Below, in pieces: positions 1 through 5,036 of a stretch of 5,036 bases of DNA; the stretch's first letter is position 1, and the number at the start of each line of letters is the position of its first letter. A program made the position numbers and the translations under genes. Source of the DNA: an uncultured Candidatus Saccharibacteria bacterium (GTDB taxonomy: Bacteria > Patescibacteriota > Saccharimonadia > CAILAD01 > GCA-016700035); NCBI GenBank assembly GCA_937996675.1, contig CALKUN010000005.1, positions 1 through 5,036 of the forward strand, in the 5' to 3' direction. The notes beneath the pieces were generated by a model, which worked only from the letters and a program-made list of their open reading frames with translations, ran no database searches and had not been told where the DNA came from.

Positions 1-3
1 AGC

Positions 4-12
4 TGTGGATAA
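4..12 (-). promoter_or_regulatory. Perfect DnaA-box 9-mer
   Basis: The minus strand reads TTATCCACA, identical to the strict consensus DnaA box; the plus strand reads TGTGGATAA. It lies in the AT-rich, gene-free 94 bases downstream of rsmA. Only one copy is visible, and the contig begins three bases before it, so a cluster of boxes such as an origin needs cannot be confirmed or excluded. A chance match to one 9-mer in a window this size is uncommon but quite possible. Confidence 0.4.
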
Positions 13-60
13 TCGATGGTATTCTCAAATTAGTTAATCAGTTTACTTGTCTTGGCTACA

Positions 61-94
61 TACTCGTCTCTTTGAGATACGTGAATTCCGAGTA
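61..94 (-). repeat. Small inverted repeat directly after the rsmA stop codon
   Basis: TACTCG (61-66) is complementary to CGAGTA (89-94). Inside it TCTC (67-70) pairs with GAGA (74-77) across a TTT loop, so in RNA a 10-bp stem with an 11-base bulge could form. The outer arm abuts the rsmA stop codon at 95-97. No run of U follows on the minus-strand transcript, so this is not a canonical intrinsic terminator. It could protect the mRNA 3' end or be chance. The remaining bases 13-60 show nothing recognisable. Confidence 0.25.
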
Positions 95-916
95 CTAGGT
101 GAGCTTGGAGAGGAGAAGTCGGTAGAGCTTTGACCACTCTTCGAGCGAAAGCTCCTGTGCGCGCGCAGTAGCTTTGAGGTCACTAGCGAGCAAGGCCTCT
201 TCTACCTCGGCACTGGTGATTTTGAGCCCAACCGACAATGTATTCTTGAGCTGCTTGCGCTTTTGAGCGAAGCCAAACTTCACTAACCGCATAAACAGAG
301 CTTCTTCAACATCAACGGTCAACTCGGGTCGAAGCTCGATGTGCAACACGGCTGAATCCACGCGCGGAGCCGGCCAAAAGGCCTTGGGCGAAACCTCACG
401 CACCATACTCGGTACGCCGTGAAGCTGTACGGCCACAGCGATAATGCTCATTTGCCCTGGCTTTGCGCTCACTCGCTCGGCGACTTCTTTCTGCACGAGG
501 AGCGTGAGCGATCGAGCTTTTGGATTAGCCTCAACCAATTGGCGCAAGATAAGACCGGTGATGTTGTATGGGATGTTCGCAACCACTTTGTAGTCCGTGA
601 CGCCGGCTGGAGGCAACGGTGACTGCAAGACATCACCTCGTATAACCGTAAGATTTGATTCGTTCTGACTCGTAATAAGATCGGCAAGCTGATCATCCAG
701 CTCATAGGCGTAGACTTGGCCAGCTTTTTGAACGAGGCCGGCTGTGAGTACTCCAACACCTGGTCCTATCTCAAGTACCGTATCGGTTTCACCTACTCCA
801 GCTACTTCGAGCATGTCGCCCACAACTGTCTCATCAATCAGAAAGTGCTGACCCTTCGACTTGTCTGGCGTGATGTCATAAGTTTTTAGTAAATGTATGA
901 GCTGCGGGATTTTCAT
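95..916 (-). CDS. rsmA: 16S rRNA (adenine1518-N6/adenine1519-N6)-dimethyltransferase RsmA (KsgA)
   Basis: This cytoplasmic S-adenosylmethionine-dependent enzyme dimethylates the two adjacent adenines in the helix 45 loop of 16S rRNA, late in 30S assembly. From the chosen ATG the protein has 273 residues, the usual family length. Family motifs occur in order: GQHFL (22-26), SAM-binding motif I EIGPGVGVLT (49-58), acidic E72 of motif II in YELD, GD (94-95), catalytic motif IV NIPYNI (114-119), QKEVAERV (142-149), FWPAPRVDSAV (180-190) and the basic KRKQLKN segment (219-225) of the C-terminal domain. An in-frame GTG at 944-946 would add ten residues, but the ATG at 914-916 is preferred. It overlaps the TAA of the upstream rpfB-like gene (TAATG), pointing to translational coupling, and it gives a normal N-terminus. 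No Shine-Dalgarno sequence precedes it, which fits re-initiation. The gene appears intact, ending in TAG. Confidence 0.96.
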   Translation of the reverse strand: MKIPQLIHLLKTYDITPDKSKGQHFLIDETVVGDMLEVAGVGETDTVLEIGPGVGVLTAGLVQKAGQVYAYELDDQLADLITSQNESNLTVIRGDVLQSPLPPAGVTDYKVVANIPYNITGLILRQLVEANPKARSLTLLVQKEVAERVSAKPGQMSIIAVAVQLHGVPSMVREVSPKAFWPAPRVDSAVLHIELRPELTVDVEEALFMRLVKFGFAQKRKQLKNTLSVGLKITSAEVEEALLASDLKATARAQELSLEEWSKLYRLLLSKLT

Positions 917-918
917 TA
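914..918 (-). promoter_or_regulatory. TAATG stop-start overlap coupling rpfB-like and rsmA
   Basis: On the minus strand the rpfB-like stop TAA (918-916) shares one base with the rsmA ATG (916-914). No Shine-Dalgarno-like purine run is seen in the roughly 20 bases upstream. Translation of rsmA therefore probably depends on ribosomes finishing the upstream gene. The overlap also decides the rsmA start. Confidence 0.8.
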
Positions 919-2256
919 TCGGATGTAGCGACCGCAAACTGGCCACGGATTCGCTCCACGCACAGCGTAGGCGCGCAAGGCAGCCGCATCCTGGGAAGCT
1001 GCGCTGGCTTGGCTCGGGAGGATGTTCGGGTTGTCGCCGTACGACTTCCAGAAGCCAATATTCATTTGGTAGGCGCCATAATAGCCATTGCCAGTATTCT
1101 TGGTGTAATCACCACCAGCTTCGCAAAAACGGAGCTGCGCCCAAGCGGATGCTGATGGGGCGCCAGACTTCACGACACCGGTCGACTTGAGAACGATCTG
1201 GTCGACGGCCGCCGTGACAACTTCTTCAGCAAGAAGGCTGCGCTTCGTCTCAACCCCGCCCTGTCGCTCAATGAGGTAAGTGACTCGCTTGGTTCCAGCT
1301 ACACCGGCTCGGCTCACTTGGCTCGTACCAGCCGGCAGAGCTGCATCATAAGTAATCTGAGTGCCTGGAGCGATTGGCTCGTTGGCGATCAATGTCTCCT
1401 GGCTGATTTTGGCGAGAATAATACGCATGCCAGACGAGAGCTTTGTCTCAGCCGTGAGTCCCTGCAGGTCGGCCGCATCGTATTCAATCGACTTCTCCTT
1501 GAGCAATTCACCAACCTTATCGAGGTGGGTCCGCAAGCTGATCAGCTCACCGTGCACGACGAGCTGTACTGGCTTGGCTCGAGTCACGACGACTTTGTAG
1601 CCAAGGGTATTTGATTCGCGAAAATCCTGTACTTGGGTGAGTTCGGCTGTGTCCTCCGGAAAGAGCGTGACACCCGCAGCAGCAGCGATCTTGCGAGCCG
1701 ATCGGTAGCCGGTTACAACCTGTACGAAGCGGCCCTCGTCGACAACAACGGCTGGAGTGGCTCGGTAAATATTGATGTTGTAGTTTGGCTGATTGATCGC
1801 CGTATCCATGCCCGGGTCGACCACGTCATTATCCTTGATCACAACGCCGTTTTCGGCCAGTACCTCTCGAACCGATGGAGCACTCGATACAACATCACGA
1901 CGCTTGCCATCAACATAGATCTGGACCACGCGCTTCTCGTCGGCGTAGACTCGGAAGCTATGACGAGTCTGCGTCGTGAGCGCTAGAGCCATTGCGACAA
2001 CTGTAATCGTGACAGCAATAGCGGCGGCGCCTCGGTCAATGCCGGTCTGCAGCATGAGCTTGTCTACTGTGCGAGCAGTGTCTTTTGCGTACTTCGTTGC
2101 TGTTTTTTTGGCCGCCTGTACGCGCGGTACAGCTACGACAAACCCCCGACTCATGCCCCGAATTGAGTCGTCCAGTCGTCCCTTGATAGTGTCTAGCCAG
2201 CGTGCCGATTGCTCACGGATGGCAGTGAATTTACGTATTAGAATTACCTCATTCAT
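916..2256 (-). CDS. rpfB: RpfB-like cell-wall lytic protein (DUF348 repeats, G5, Rpf domain), membrane-anchored
   Basis: This is a likely peptidoglycan-cleaving resuscitation-promoting-factor-type protein of 446 residues, acting outside the membrane. It starts with a basic, probably cytoplasmic tail of about 75 residues, then one hydrophobic segment (about 77-95). Three DUF348-like repeats follow (about 110-168, 168-228, 229-285), then a G5 domain (about 286-358) and a C-terminal Rpf domain (about 369-446). The Rpf domain holds CEAGG (378-382) with the expected catalytic Glu379, TGNGYYGAYQ (388-397), and WPVC ending at Cys441, matching the conserved disulfide partner of Cys378. The order is that of mycobacterial RpfB. 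The cytoplasmic tail is longer than the short anchor of RpfB; internal Met35 or Met68 are alternative starts, but neither has a better ribosome binding site. Met1 lies about 37 bases downstream of a good promoter, though without a clear Shine-Dalgarno. Target wall (own or host) is unknown. Confidence 0.9.
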   Translation of the reverse strand: MNEVILIRKFTAIREQSARWLDTIKGRLDDSIRGMSRGFVVAVPRVQAAKKTATKYAKDTARTVDKLMLQTGIDRGAAAIAVTITVVAMALALTTQTRHSFRVYADEKRVVQIYVDGKRRDVVSSAPSVREVLAENGVVIKDNDVVDPGMDTAINQPNYNINIYRATPAVVVDEGRFVQVVTGYRSARKIAAAAGVTLFPEDTAELTQVQDFRESNTLGYKVVVTRAKPVQLVVHGELISLRTHLDKVGELLKEKSIEYDAADLQGLTAETKLSSGMRIILAKISQETLIANEPIAPGTQITYDAALPAGTSQVSRAGVAGTKRVTYLIERQGGVETKRSLLAEEVVTAAVDQIVLKSTGVVKSGAPSASAWAQLRFCEAGGDYTKNTGNGYYGAYQMNIGFWKSYGDNPNILPSQASAASQDAAALRAYAVRGANPWPVCGRYIR

Positions 2257-2266
2257 TGGTACTTTG

Positions 2267-2310
2267 ACTGGTAGTGGGGGTTTGTTTTATCAGTCGGTAA
2301 TACTACCAGT
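2267..2310. repeat. 9-bp perfect inverted repeat spanning the rpfB-like promoter and leader
   Basis: ACTGGTAGT (2267-2275) and its exact complement ACTACCAGT (2302-2310) are separated by 26 bases. The upstream arm covers the extended -10 element and most of the -10 hexamer of the predicted promoter. The other arm lies in the predicted 5' leader. Because the arms straddle the expected transcription start, the pair cannot fold as one mRNA hairpin made from that promoter. A DNA-level operator with two half-sites is therefore the more natural reading. It could form a hairpin in read-through RNA from upstream genes. Confidence 0.5.
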
Positions 2311-2328
2311 TTACAGGTAAAAGGTCAA
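2300..2328 (-). promoter_or_regulatory. Sigma70-type extended -10 promoter for rpfB-like/rsmA
   Basis: On the minus strand a -35 element TTGACC (2328-2323, five of six consensus bases) is followed by an exact 17-base spacer and a -10 element TAGTAT (2305-2300). TGG directly before it gives the extended -10 TGn motif. Transcription would begin near 2290-2294, leaving a leader of about 35-38 bases before the ATG at 2256. The leader contains a run of five C on the transcribed sense strand (2280-2276) but no clear Shine-Dalgarno. No terminator is visible between the preceding gene's stop (2348) and this promoter, so read-through may also contribute. Confidence 0.65.
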
Positions 2329-2347
2329 TAAGGGTAGGCGACTTCAG

Positions 2348-3055
2348 CTAGCTCTGGGCGCACTTAGCTCGTCGCTTGAGAACTCCAAAAACAGTATAGA
2401 AAAGTCCACCCAAACACATGCCACCTAGTAGTACCCACTCAGATCCAAGTGGAAGCACACGATCAAAGTAGTCTTGGATGCCAGGCTGTGGCGTTGGAGT
2501 CACGTCAGGTCCAGTGCTCCCTCCTCCTCCAGACGACGAGTCACCGCTTGTTCCACCTGATCGAGGCGTTATGCCTGGACGCGCCAACGCTCCGGAGACA
2601 TTCGTGGCTTCGCCCGCCAGCGAGACGACAAAGATCGTAATGGTATCACTGTCTGGGCCGGCTTGGTTGATAGAGTCGAAGTTCAGCACCGTCAGATCGT
2701 TTCGGCCAAACATCAGCGAGAAGTTGATCACAAATCGCCCATCCGCACCGCACTCCGCATGACCCACCTCGGTTCCATTGTCGTAGAGTCGCACGGTCAG
2801 CCCCACACCGCAGGTACCGCCCAAAGTCATCGGCGTCACCGTCACGGTGCCGTTATTTATCAGCCCCTGAATGACTGCCGGCACAGTCGGTGGTGGGCCA
2901 GGCACGATAGCCGTAACTTCGAGCGAGCCGCCACTAGAAACAGCCAGGGCCGGCAAAGCTGGTAGCAACTGCGAAGCCACAATGATCAGCCCCGAAAAAG
3001 CGTAGAGAATGTGCGCTAGAGTATGTCGCCATGCCAGCGGGCGAGTTAACGCCAT
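2348..3055 (-). CDS. Exported Ig-like protein with Gly/Ser/Pro stalk and C-terminal membrane anchor, function unknown
   Basis: The 235-residue protein begins with a basic N-region and a hydrophobic signal segment (about 13-38), with a plausible signal peptidase site after ALA38. A beta-rich extracellular domain (about 42-145) resembles bacterial Ig-like/Big folds. It has the pattern LTVRLYDNGTEVG (86-98), FGRNDLTV (116-123) and QAGPDSDTITI (131-141). Cys82 and Cys102 are placed to form a disulfide. A low-complexity linker rich in Gly, Ser, Pro and Thr (about 158-193) leads to a transmembrane helix (about 206-226) and a short basic tail KRRAK. I recognise this layout as common among CPR surface proteins but cannot give a specific function. 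The ATG has a GGAGG ribosome binding site five bases away, and the gene starts 18 bases after the DUF916-like gene, so the two are probably co-transcribed and the products may interact. It ends with TAG. Confidence 0.85.
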   Translation of the reverse strand: MALTRPLAWRHTLAHILYAFSGLIIVASQLLPALPALAVSSGGSLEVTAIVPGPPPTVPAVIQGLINNGTVTVTPMTLGGTCGVGLTVRLYDNGTEVGHAECGADGRFVINFSLMFGRNDLTVLNFDSINQAGPDSDTITIFVVSLAGEATNVSGALARPGITPRSGGTSGDSSSGGGGSTGPDVTPTPQPGIQDYFDRVLPLGSEWVLLGGMCLGGLFYTVFGVLKRRAKCAQS

Positions 3056-3060
3056 GTCAC

Positions 3061-3065
3061 CCTCC
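3061..3065 (-). promoter_or_regulatory. Shine-Dalgarno GGAGG for the Ig-like anchored protein
   Basis: GGAGG on the minus strand lies five bases before the ATG at 3055-3053, within the 18-base gap after the DUF916-like stop codon. It fixes the start and supports operon organisation. It is the strongest ribosome binding site in the window. Confidence 0.8.
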
Positions 3066-3073
3066 GAGTATCA

Positions 3074-4057
3074 TTATTTACGCTTCGTCATCGCCTGTTT
3101 CACGATCCTAGCCTTGTATCGCTTGAGCAAGAAGCGGAATAAGAAAACCAAGAGAACCAGAACTACCAAGATGAGGATAATTAATCGATACGGAATCACC
3201 CAAAAACTCATCGTACCAGTGAGAATTTTATTGTCATAGCCATATGTGGCATCCAGCTGAGCCGTGTAACGACCAAACATCCACTTTTGCCCCAGATCCT
3301 GAGAGAAGCGACGAATGCTATTCGGTAGGATGTTGCGAGCTGGTTCATTCAATTGCGACGTGCCGACAGTACCGCCAAACATGTCCTTAACCGTGACAGT
3401 CCCGGTCGGTTTGACGTGCACATTGCCGTTATTCTCAATGCGCTCAGCCAGCGTGAATGGGCCATTCTCAATAAACCAAGCTGGCTTACCGTTTTGCTCG
3501 AGTAGAAAATCTTTGAGCAACAGACTCTCAGTGGTAGCACCGTTTACTCGAGCCAAAACCAATACACCCACGCTGGCAGCGATCGATACCTTGCCATTCT
3601 CCTGACCGGGTGCGTAGCCACTCCAGCGCACCACTCCATAATGTCCACCGGCTTCAGCATTAGCGGGAATGCGGACTTCCACATTCACGACACGACTTTC
3701 TTTGGCTCTGAGCATCATGTCACCCGCCGGCACCACCCAACTCTTCATTGAGTAGGTTGGATCAATTTCCTTGTCGTCCAAGATTACTTCGGCGTTACCT
3801 GACTCGTCTTTGGCACGAAAATCATTCACGAGCTGACGGATGACGAGGTCGCCCGCCGTAACATTCGTAACGGTGATCTTGAGAATATAGACATTGGCTT
3901 TTTCGGCATTAAGATCTACCGTGACAGGCGAGATCTGAATCCCCTGCACCGGTGAATCGGCGGCTCGAGCGCGCGGTGAGGACACGATCAGCGCGGAAGC
4001 AGACACAAAAGCTGCCAATAGGCACGCAATCAGTCTCATTCTGGATGGCGTCTTCAT
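3074..4057 (-). CDS. DUF916-like (WxL-interacting-protein-like) exported Ig-fold protein with C-terminal membrane anchor
   Basis: The 327-residue protein carries a signal peptide (about 1-32, ending ARA before ADSP). Two beta-sandwich regions follow. The first (about 38-170) resembles DUF916, with ISPVTVDL at the front (42-49), VTNVTAGDLVI (63-73), VVPAGDMML (108-116) and KESRVVNVEVRIP (119-131). The second (about 171-285) contains WFIENGPFTLAERIENNGNV (194-213) and HVKPTGTVTVKDMFG (214-228). A hydrophobic helix (about 289-310) and a basic tail complete it. In Firmicutes, WxL-interacting proteins share this layout (signal peptide, DUF916, DUF3324, membrane helix, basic tail) and bind WxL surface proteins and peptidoglycan. 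Here the neighbouring upstream gene encodes a WxL-like surface protein, so a partner/anchor role is likely by analogy. Similarity is structural and divergent, so a family search is needed for the name. The start is supported by GAAGG seven bases upstream. Stop TAA. Confidence 0.82.
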   Translation of the reverse strand: MKTPSRMRLIACLLAAFVSASALIVSSPRARAADSPVQGIQISPVTVDLNAEKANVYILKITVTNVTAGDLVIRQLVNDFRAKDESGNAEVILDDKEIDPTYSMKSWVVPAGDMMLRAKESRVVNVEVRIPANAEAGGHYGVVRWSGYAPGQENGKVSIAASVGVLVLARVNGATTESLLLKDFLLEQNGKPAWFIENGPFTLAERIENNGNVHVKPTGTVTVKDMFGGTVGTSQLNEPARNILPNSIRRFSQDLGQKWMFGRYTAQLDATYGYDNKILTGTMSFWVIPYRLIILILVVLVLLVFLFRFLLKRYKARIVKQAMTKRK

Positions 4058-4064
4058 ACCTCTA

Positions 4065-4069
4065 CCTTC
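4065..4069 (-). promoter_or_regulatory. Shine-Dalgarno GAAGG for the DUF916-like gene
   Basis: GAAGG on the minus strand lies seven bases before the ATG at 4057-4055. A second purine-rich stretch (TAGAGG) sits closer to the start. It supports this ATG over the later in-frame Met7. Confidence 0.6.
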
Positions 4070-4073
4070 ATTC

Positions 4074-4086
4074 TGTTATTGTAACA
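4074..4086. repeat. Small palindrome TGTTA-TTG-TAACA
   Basis: A perfect 5-3-5 inverted repeat lies in the 55-base gap between the surface-protein and DUF916-like genes. It overlaps the candidate -10 element at 4078-4086. It might be a weak operator or a minor RNA hairpin. No U-run follows, so it is not a terminator. Short palindromes of this size also arise by chance. Confidence 0.25.
4078..4086 (-). promoter_or_regulatory. Candidate extended -10 element upstream of the DUF916-like gene
   Basis: The minus strand reads TGTTACAAT, matching TGn followed by TACAAT (five of six to TATAAT). A -35 match at 17-base spacing is poor (GTGATC, three of six), which extended -10 promoters can tolerate. 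Transcription would start only a few bases before the Shine-Dalgarno. The DUF916-like gene could thus have its own promoter in addition to read-through from the surface-protein gene. Evidence is weak. Confidence 0.3.
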
Positions 4087-4112
4087 TCTCAAATCTGAAC
4101 GATCACACAGAG

Positions 4113-4985
4113 CTAAAAAGTAGCAGTAGCGATGTAGGTCAGGACAGTTGAATATGCACCGGCGGCTTGAGCGCCACCAATGTTAGCAATATAGCTCACG
4201 ACGTAGGTGGTAGCATTTGTGGCAGCAGTTGCGCCTGCGACCACATCACCAGATACAAACTTGTAGTTGTCGGCTGTGCCATACCCGTTGGCGACCGAAG
4301 CTGCGCCAGTTCCGCCGCTCGCTTCAGTCCCGACATTAGGAGTAGCATTGTCCTTGAGATTGATACCAAACTGACTCGTGCCTATTGATGAAGCGGTAGC
4401 TGAGGCTAACGCCGGAATAGTGTTGGCTCCTGAGGTGAGTGTCGTACCATTCACCGTAATTGAATAGCCCGATGTCGCATTTGTGGAGGCTGACATCGTA
4501 GATGTACCGCTGTTGGTAGCAACTGACGAAAGTGTGCCGAGTGCAACCGTCGCGCTGGTGAGCGTGAAGGTCAATGTCTCATCAACACTCGCCGTCACGG
4601 TAATCTGTCCAGCCGTTGAGCTGGCTACATTGCCCGTATCGATAGGTGTGGTCCAGGCATCATCCGAGTAAGTAGTAATGCGTGCGAAGAACGTTGCATT
4701 GGTTGCGCTTGGATTTGTCACAGAACTAAATGAGAACGTAGTTGTGCCAGTAGGCGCAGCTACGTTGCCGGTCTTCGTGAGACGCAGCTTACCAGCCGTC
4801 GAGGAGTTCACCGTCCAGCCTGAAGCATCACCAAGATTAACTGGCTGACCGGTGAGCGTAGCCGAGCTATTGACGAAGCCAGATGGTGTCGTACAAGTAC
4901 CACTCGCAGTCGTACAGATGACGGCCTCAGCCGACTTCACGACCGTAGCTGAAGGCAGCACCATACTAAACGCATACGTAGTAGA
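4113..4985 (-). CDS. Thr/Ser/Ala-rich secreted WxL-like surface protein, 5' end missing
   Basis: The frame stays open from the last genuine base (4985) to TAG at 4115-4113, giving 290 residues with no genuine start. The ATG at 4964-4962 is probably internal. The residues before it (STTYAFS), followed by MVLPSATVVKSAEA, look like the end of a signal peptide with cleavage after AEA. Numbered from that Met, the mature chain is nearly all small and hydroxylated residues in beta-strand alternation. It has two cysteines close together (17, 24), a central turn at ASVDETLTFTL (125-135), NATSGYSITVNG (162-173), FGINLKDN (199-206) and an ending YSTVLTYIATATF (271-283). The C-terminal part resembles WxL domains, including the final strand after an AGAYS turn. 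The WxL tripeptide itself is absent: the two Trp are in GWTV and AWTT. It was probably cell-surface exposed, with the DUF916-like protein 55 bases downstream as likely partner. I recognise this type from CPR genomes; function is unproven. Confidence 0.78.
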   Translation of the reverse strand, partial: STTYAFSMVLPSATVVKSAEAVICTTASGTCTTPSGFVNSSATLTGQPVNLGDASGWTVNSSTAGKLRLTKTGNVAAPTGTTTFSFSSVTNPSATNATFFARITTYSDDAWTTPIDTGNVASSTAGQITVTASVDETLTFTLTSATVALGTLSSVATNSGTSTMSASTNATSGYSITVNGTTLTSGANTIPALASATASSIGTSQFGINLKDNATPNVGTEASGGTGAASVANGYGTADNYKFVSGDVVAGATAATNATTYVVSYIANIGGAQAAGAYSTVLTYIATATF

Positions 4986-5036
4986 AGATCGGAAGAGCGT
5001 CGTGTAGGGAAAGAGTGTCTTCGCCTGTGTAGATCT
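4986..5036. other. Illumina TruSeq HT adapter sequence at the contig end (assembly artefact)
   Basis: From AGATCGGAAGAGC at 4986, bases 4986-5018 match the reverse complement of the TruSeq P5-side read primer. An 8-base block follows, CTTCGCCT (5019-5026), which is the complement of the D505 i5 index AGGCGAAG. Then GTGTAGATCT (5027-5036) begins the P5 flow-cell arm. All three parts are in the right order and spacing, so chance is excluded. This is library adapter, not genome. It truncates the surface-protein gene and should be trimmed. Confidence 0.99.

Noticed and set aside
944..946. Upstream GTG start for rsmA, ten residues longer
   Set aside because: It lies inside the Rpf coding end, adds residues atypical of the family and has no ribosome binding site; the TAATG overlap gives a normal-length protein.
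1633..1986. Open frame on the plus strand opposite the rpfB-like gene
   Set aside because: No recognisable domain or ribosome binding site; the opposite strand encodes well-conserved DUF348 repeats, so this is a shadow frame. The same applies to the other plus-strand frames.
2267..2310. Inverted repeat as an intrinsic terminator for the upstream envelope genes
   Set aside because: The loop is 26 bases and no U-run follows the stem on either strand, while one arm overlaps a well-formed promoter.
95..4985. Alternative genetic code (TGA as Gly), as in Gracilibacteria/Absconditabacteria
   Set aside because: All five stops are TAA or TAG, which first raised the idea, but no gene has an in-frame TGA inside its conserved region, and five stops are too few to be meaningful.
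4113..4985. Canonical WxL protein
   Set aside because: No Trp-x-Leu motif is present; the position of the expected Trp in the last strand is Tyr. Kept only as WxL-like by overall pattern and neighbourhood.
4986..5036. Real promoter or coding sequence at the right end
   Set aside because: The bases match TruSeq adapter, index and P5 arm in exact order.

Overview
The window looks like a short, probably complete metagenomic contig from a Candidate Phyla Radiation (Patescibacteria) bacterium, most likely Saccharibacteria (TM7). The assignment is inferred from recognised protein styles: small exported Ig-like proteins with a C-terminal membrane anchor, a Thr/Ser/Ala-rich WxL-like surface protein, and an RpfB-type cell-wall enzyme next to rsmA. 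No rRNA or marker search was possible. All five genes are on the minus strand, so transcription runs from high to low coordinates, and the standard genetic code reads every frame without interruption.

In transcription order: (1) 4113-4985, a secreted Thr/Ser/Ala-rich beta-protein resembling a WxL-type surface protein, with its 5' end missing. (2) 3074-4057, an exported DUF916-like (WxL-interacting-protein-like) Ig-fold protein with a C-terminal membrane anchor. (3) 2348-3055, an exported Ig-like protein with a Gly/Ser/Pro stalk and a C-terminal membrane anchor, 18 bases after the previous gene and with a good ribosome binding site. A 91-base gap then carries a convincing sigma70-type promoter overlapped by a 9-bp inverted repeat. 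It drives (4) 916-2256, an RpfB-like protein (membrane anchor, three DUF348-like repeats, G5 domain, Rpf lytic domain), whose TAA stop overlaps the ATG of (5) 95-916, rsmA/ksgA, the 16S rRNA dimethyladenosine transferase.

Genes 1-3 look like a cell-envelope display module. Gene 1 would be the exposed subunit and genes 2 and 3 membrane-anchored Ig-like partners. Gene 4 would remodel peptidoglycan at the same surface. The rpfB-rsmA pair reproduces gene order known from Actinobacteria, and from Firmicutes through yabE-rnmV-ksgA. Bases 1-94 hold no gene, but include a perfect 9-base DnaA box and a small inverted repeat directly after the rsmA stop codon.

The last 51 bases (4986-5036) are not biological. 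They match the Illumina TruSeq HT P5-side adapter, including the complement of the D505 index, and they stay in frame with gene 1. The first gene is therefore truncated by sequencing adapter, and any protein predicted through that end would be chimeric. No intergenic stretch exceeds 300 bases.
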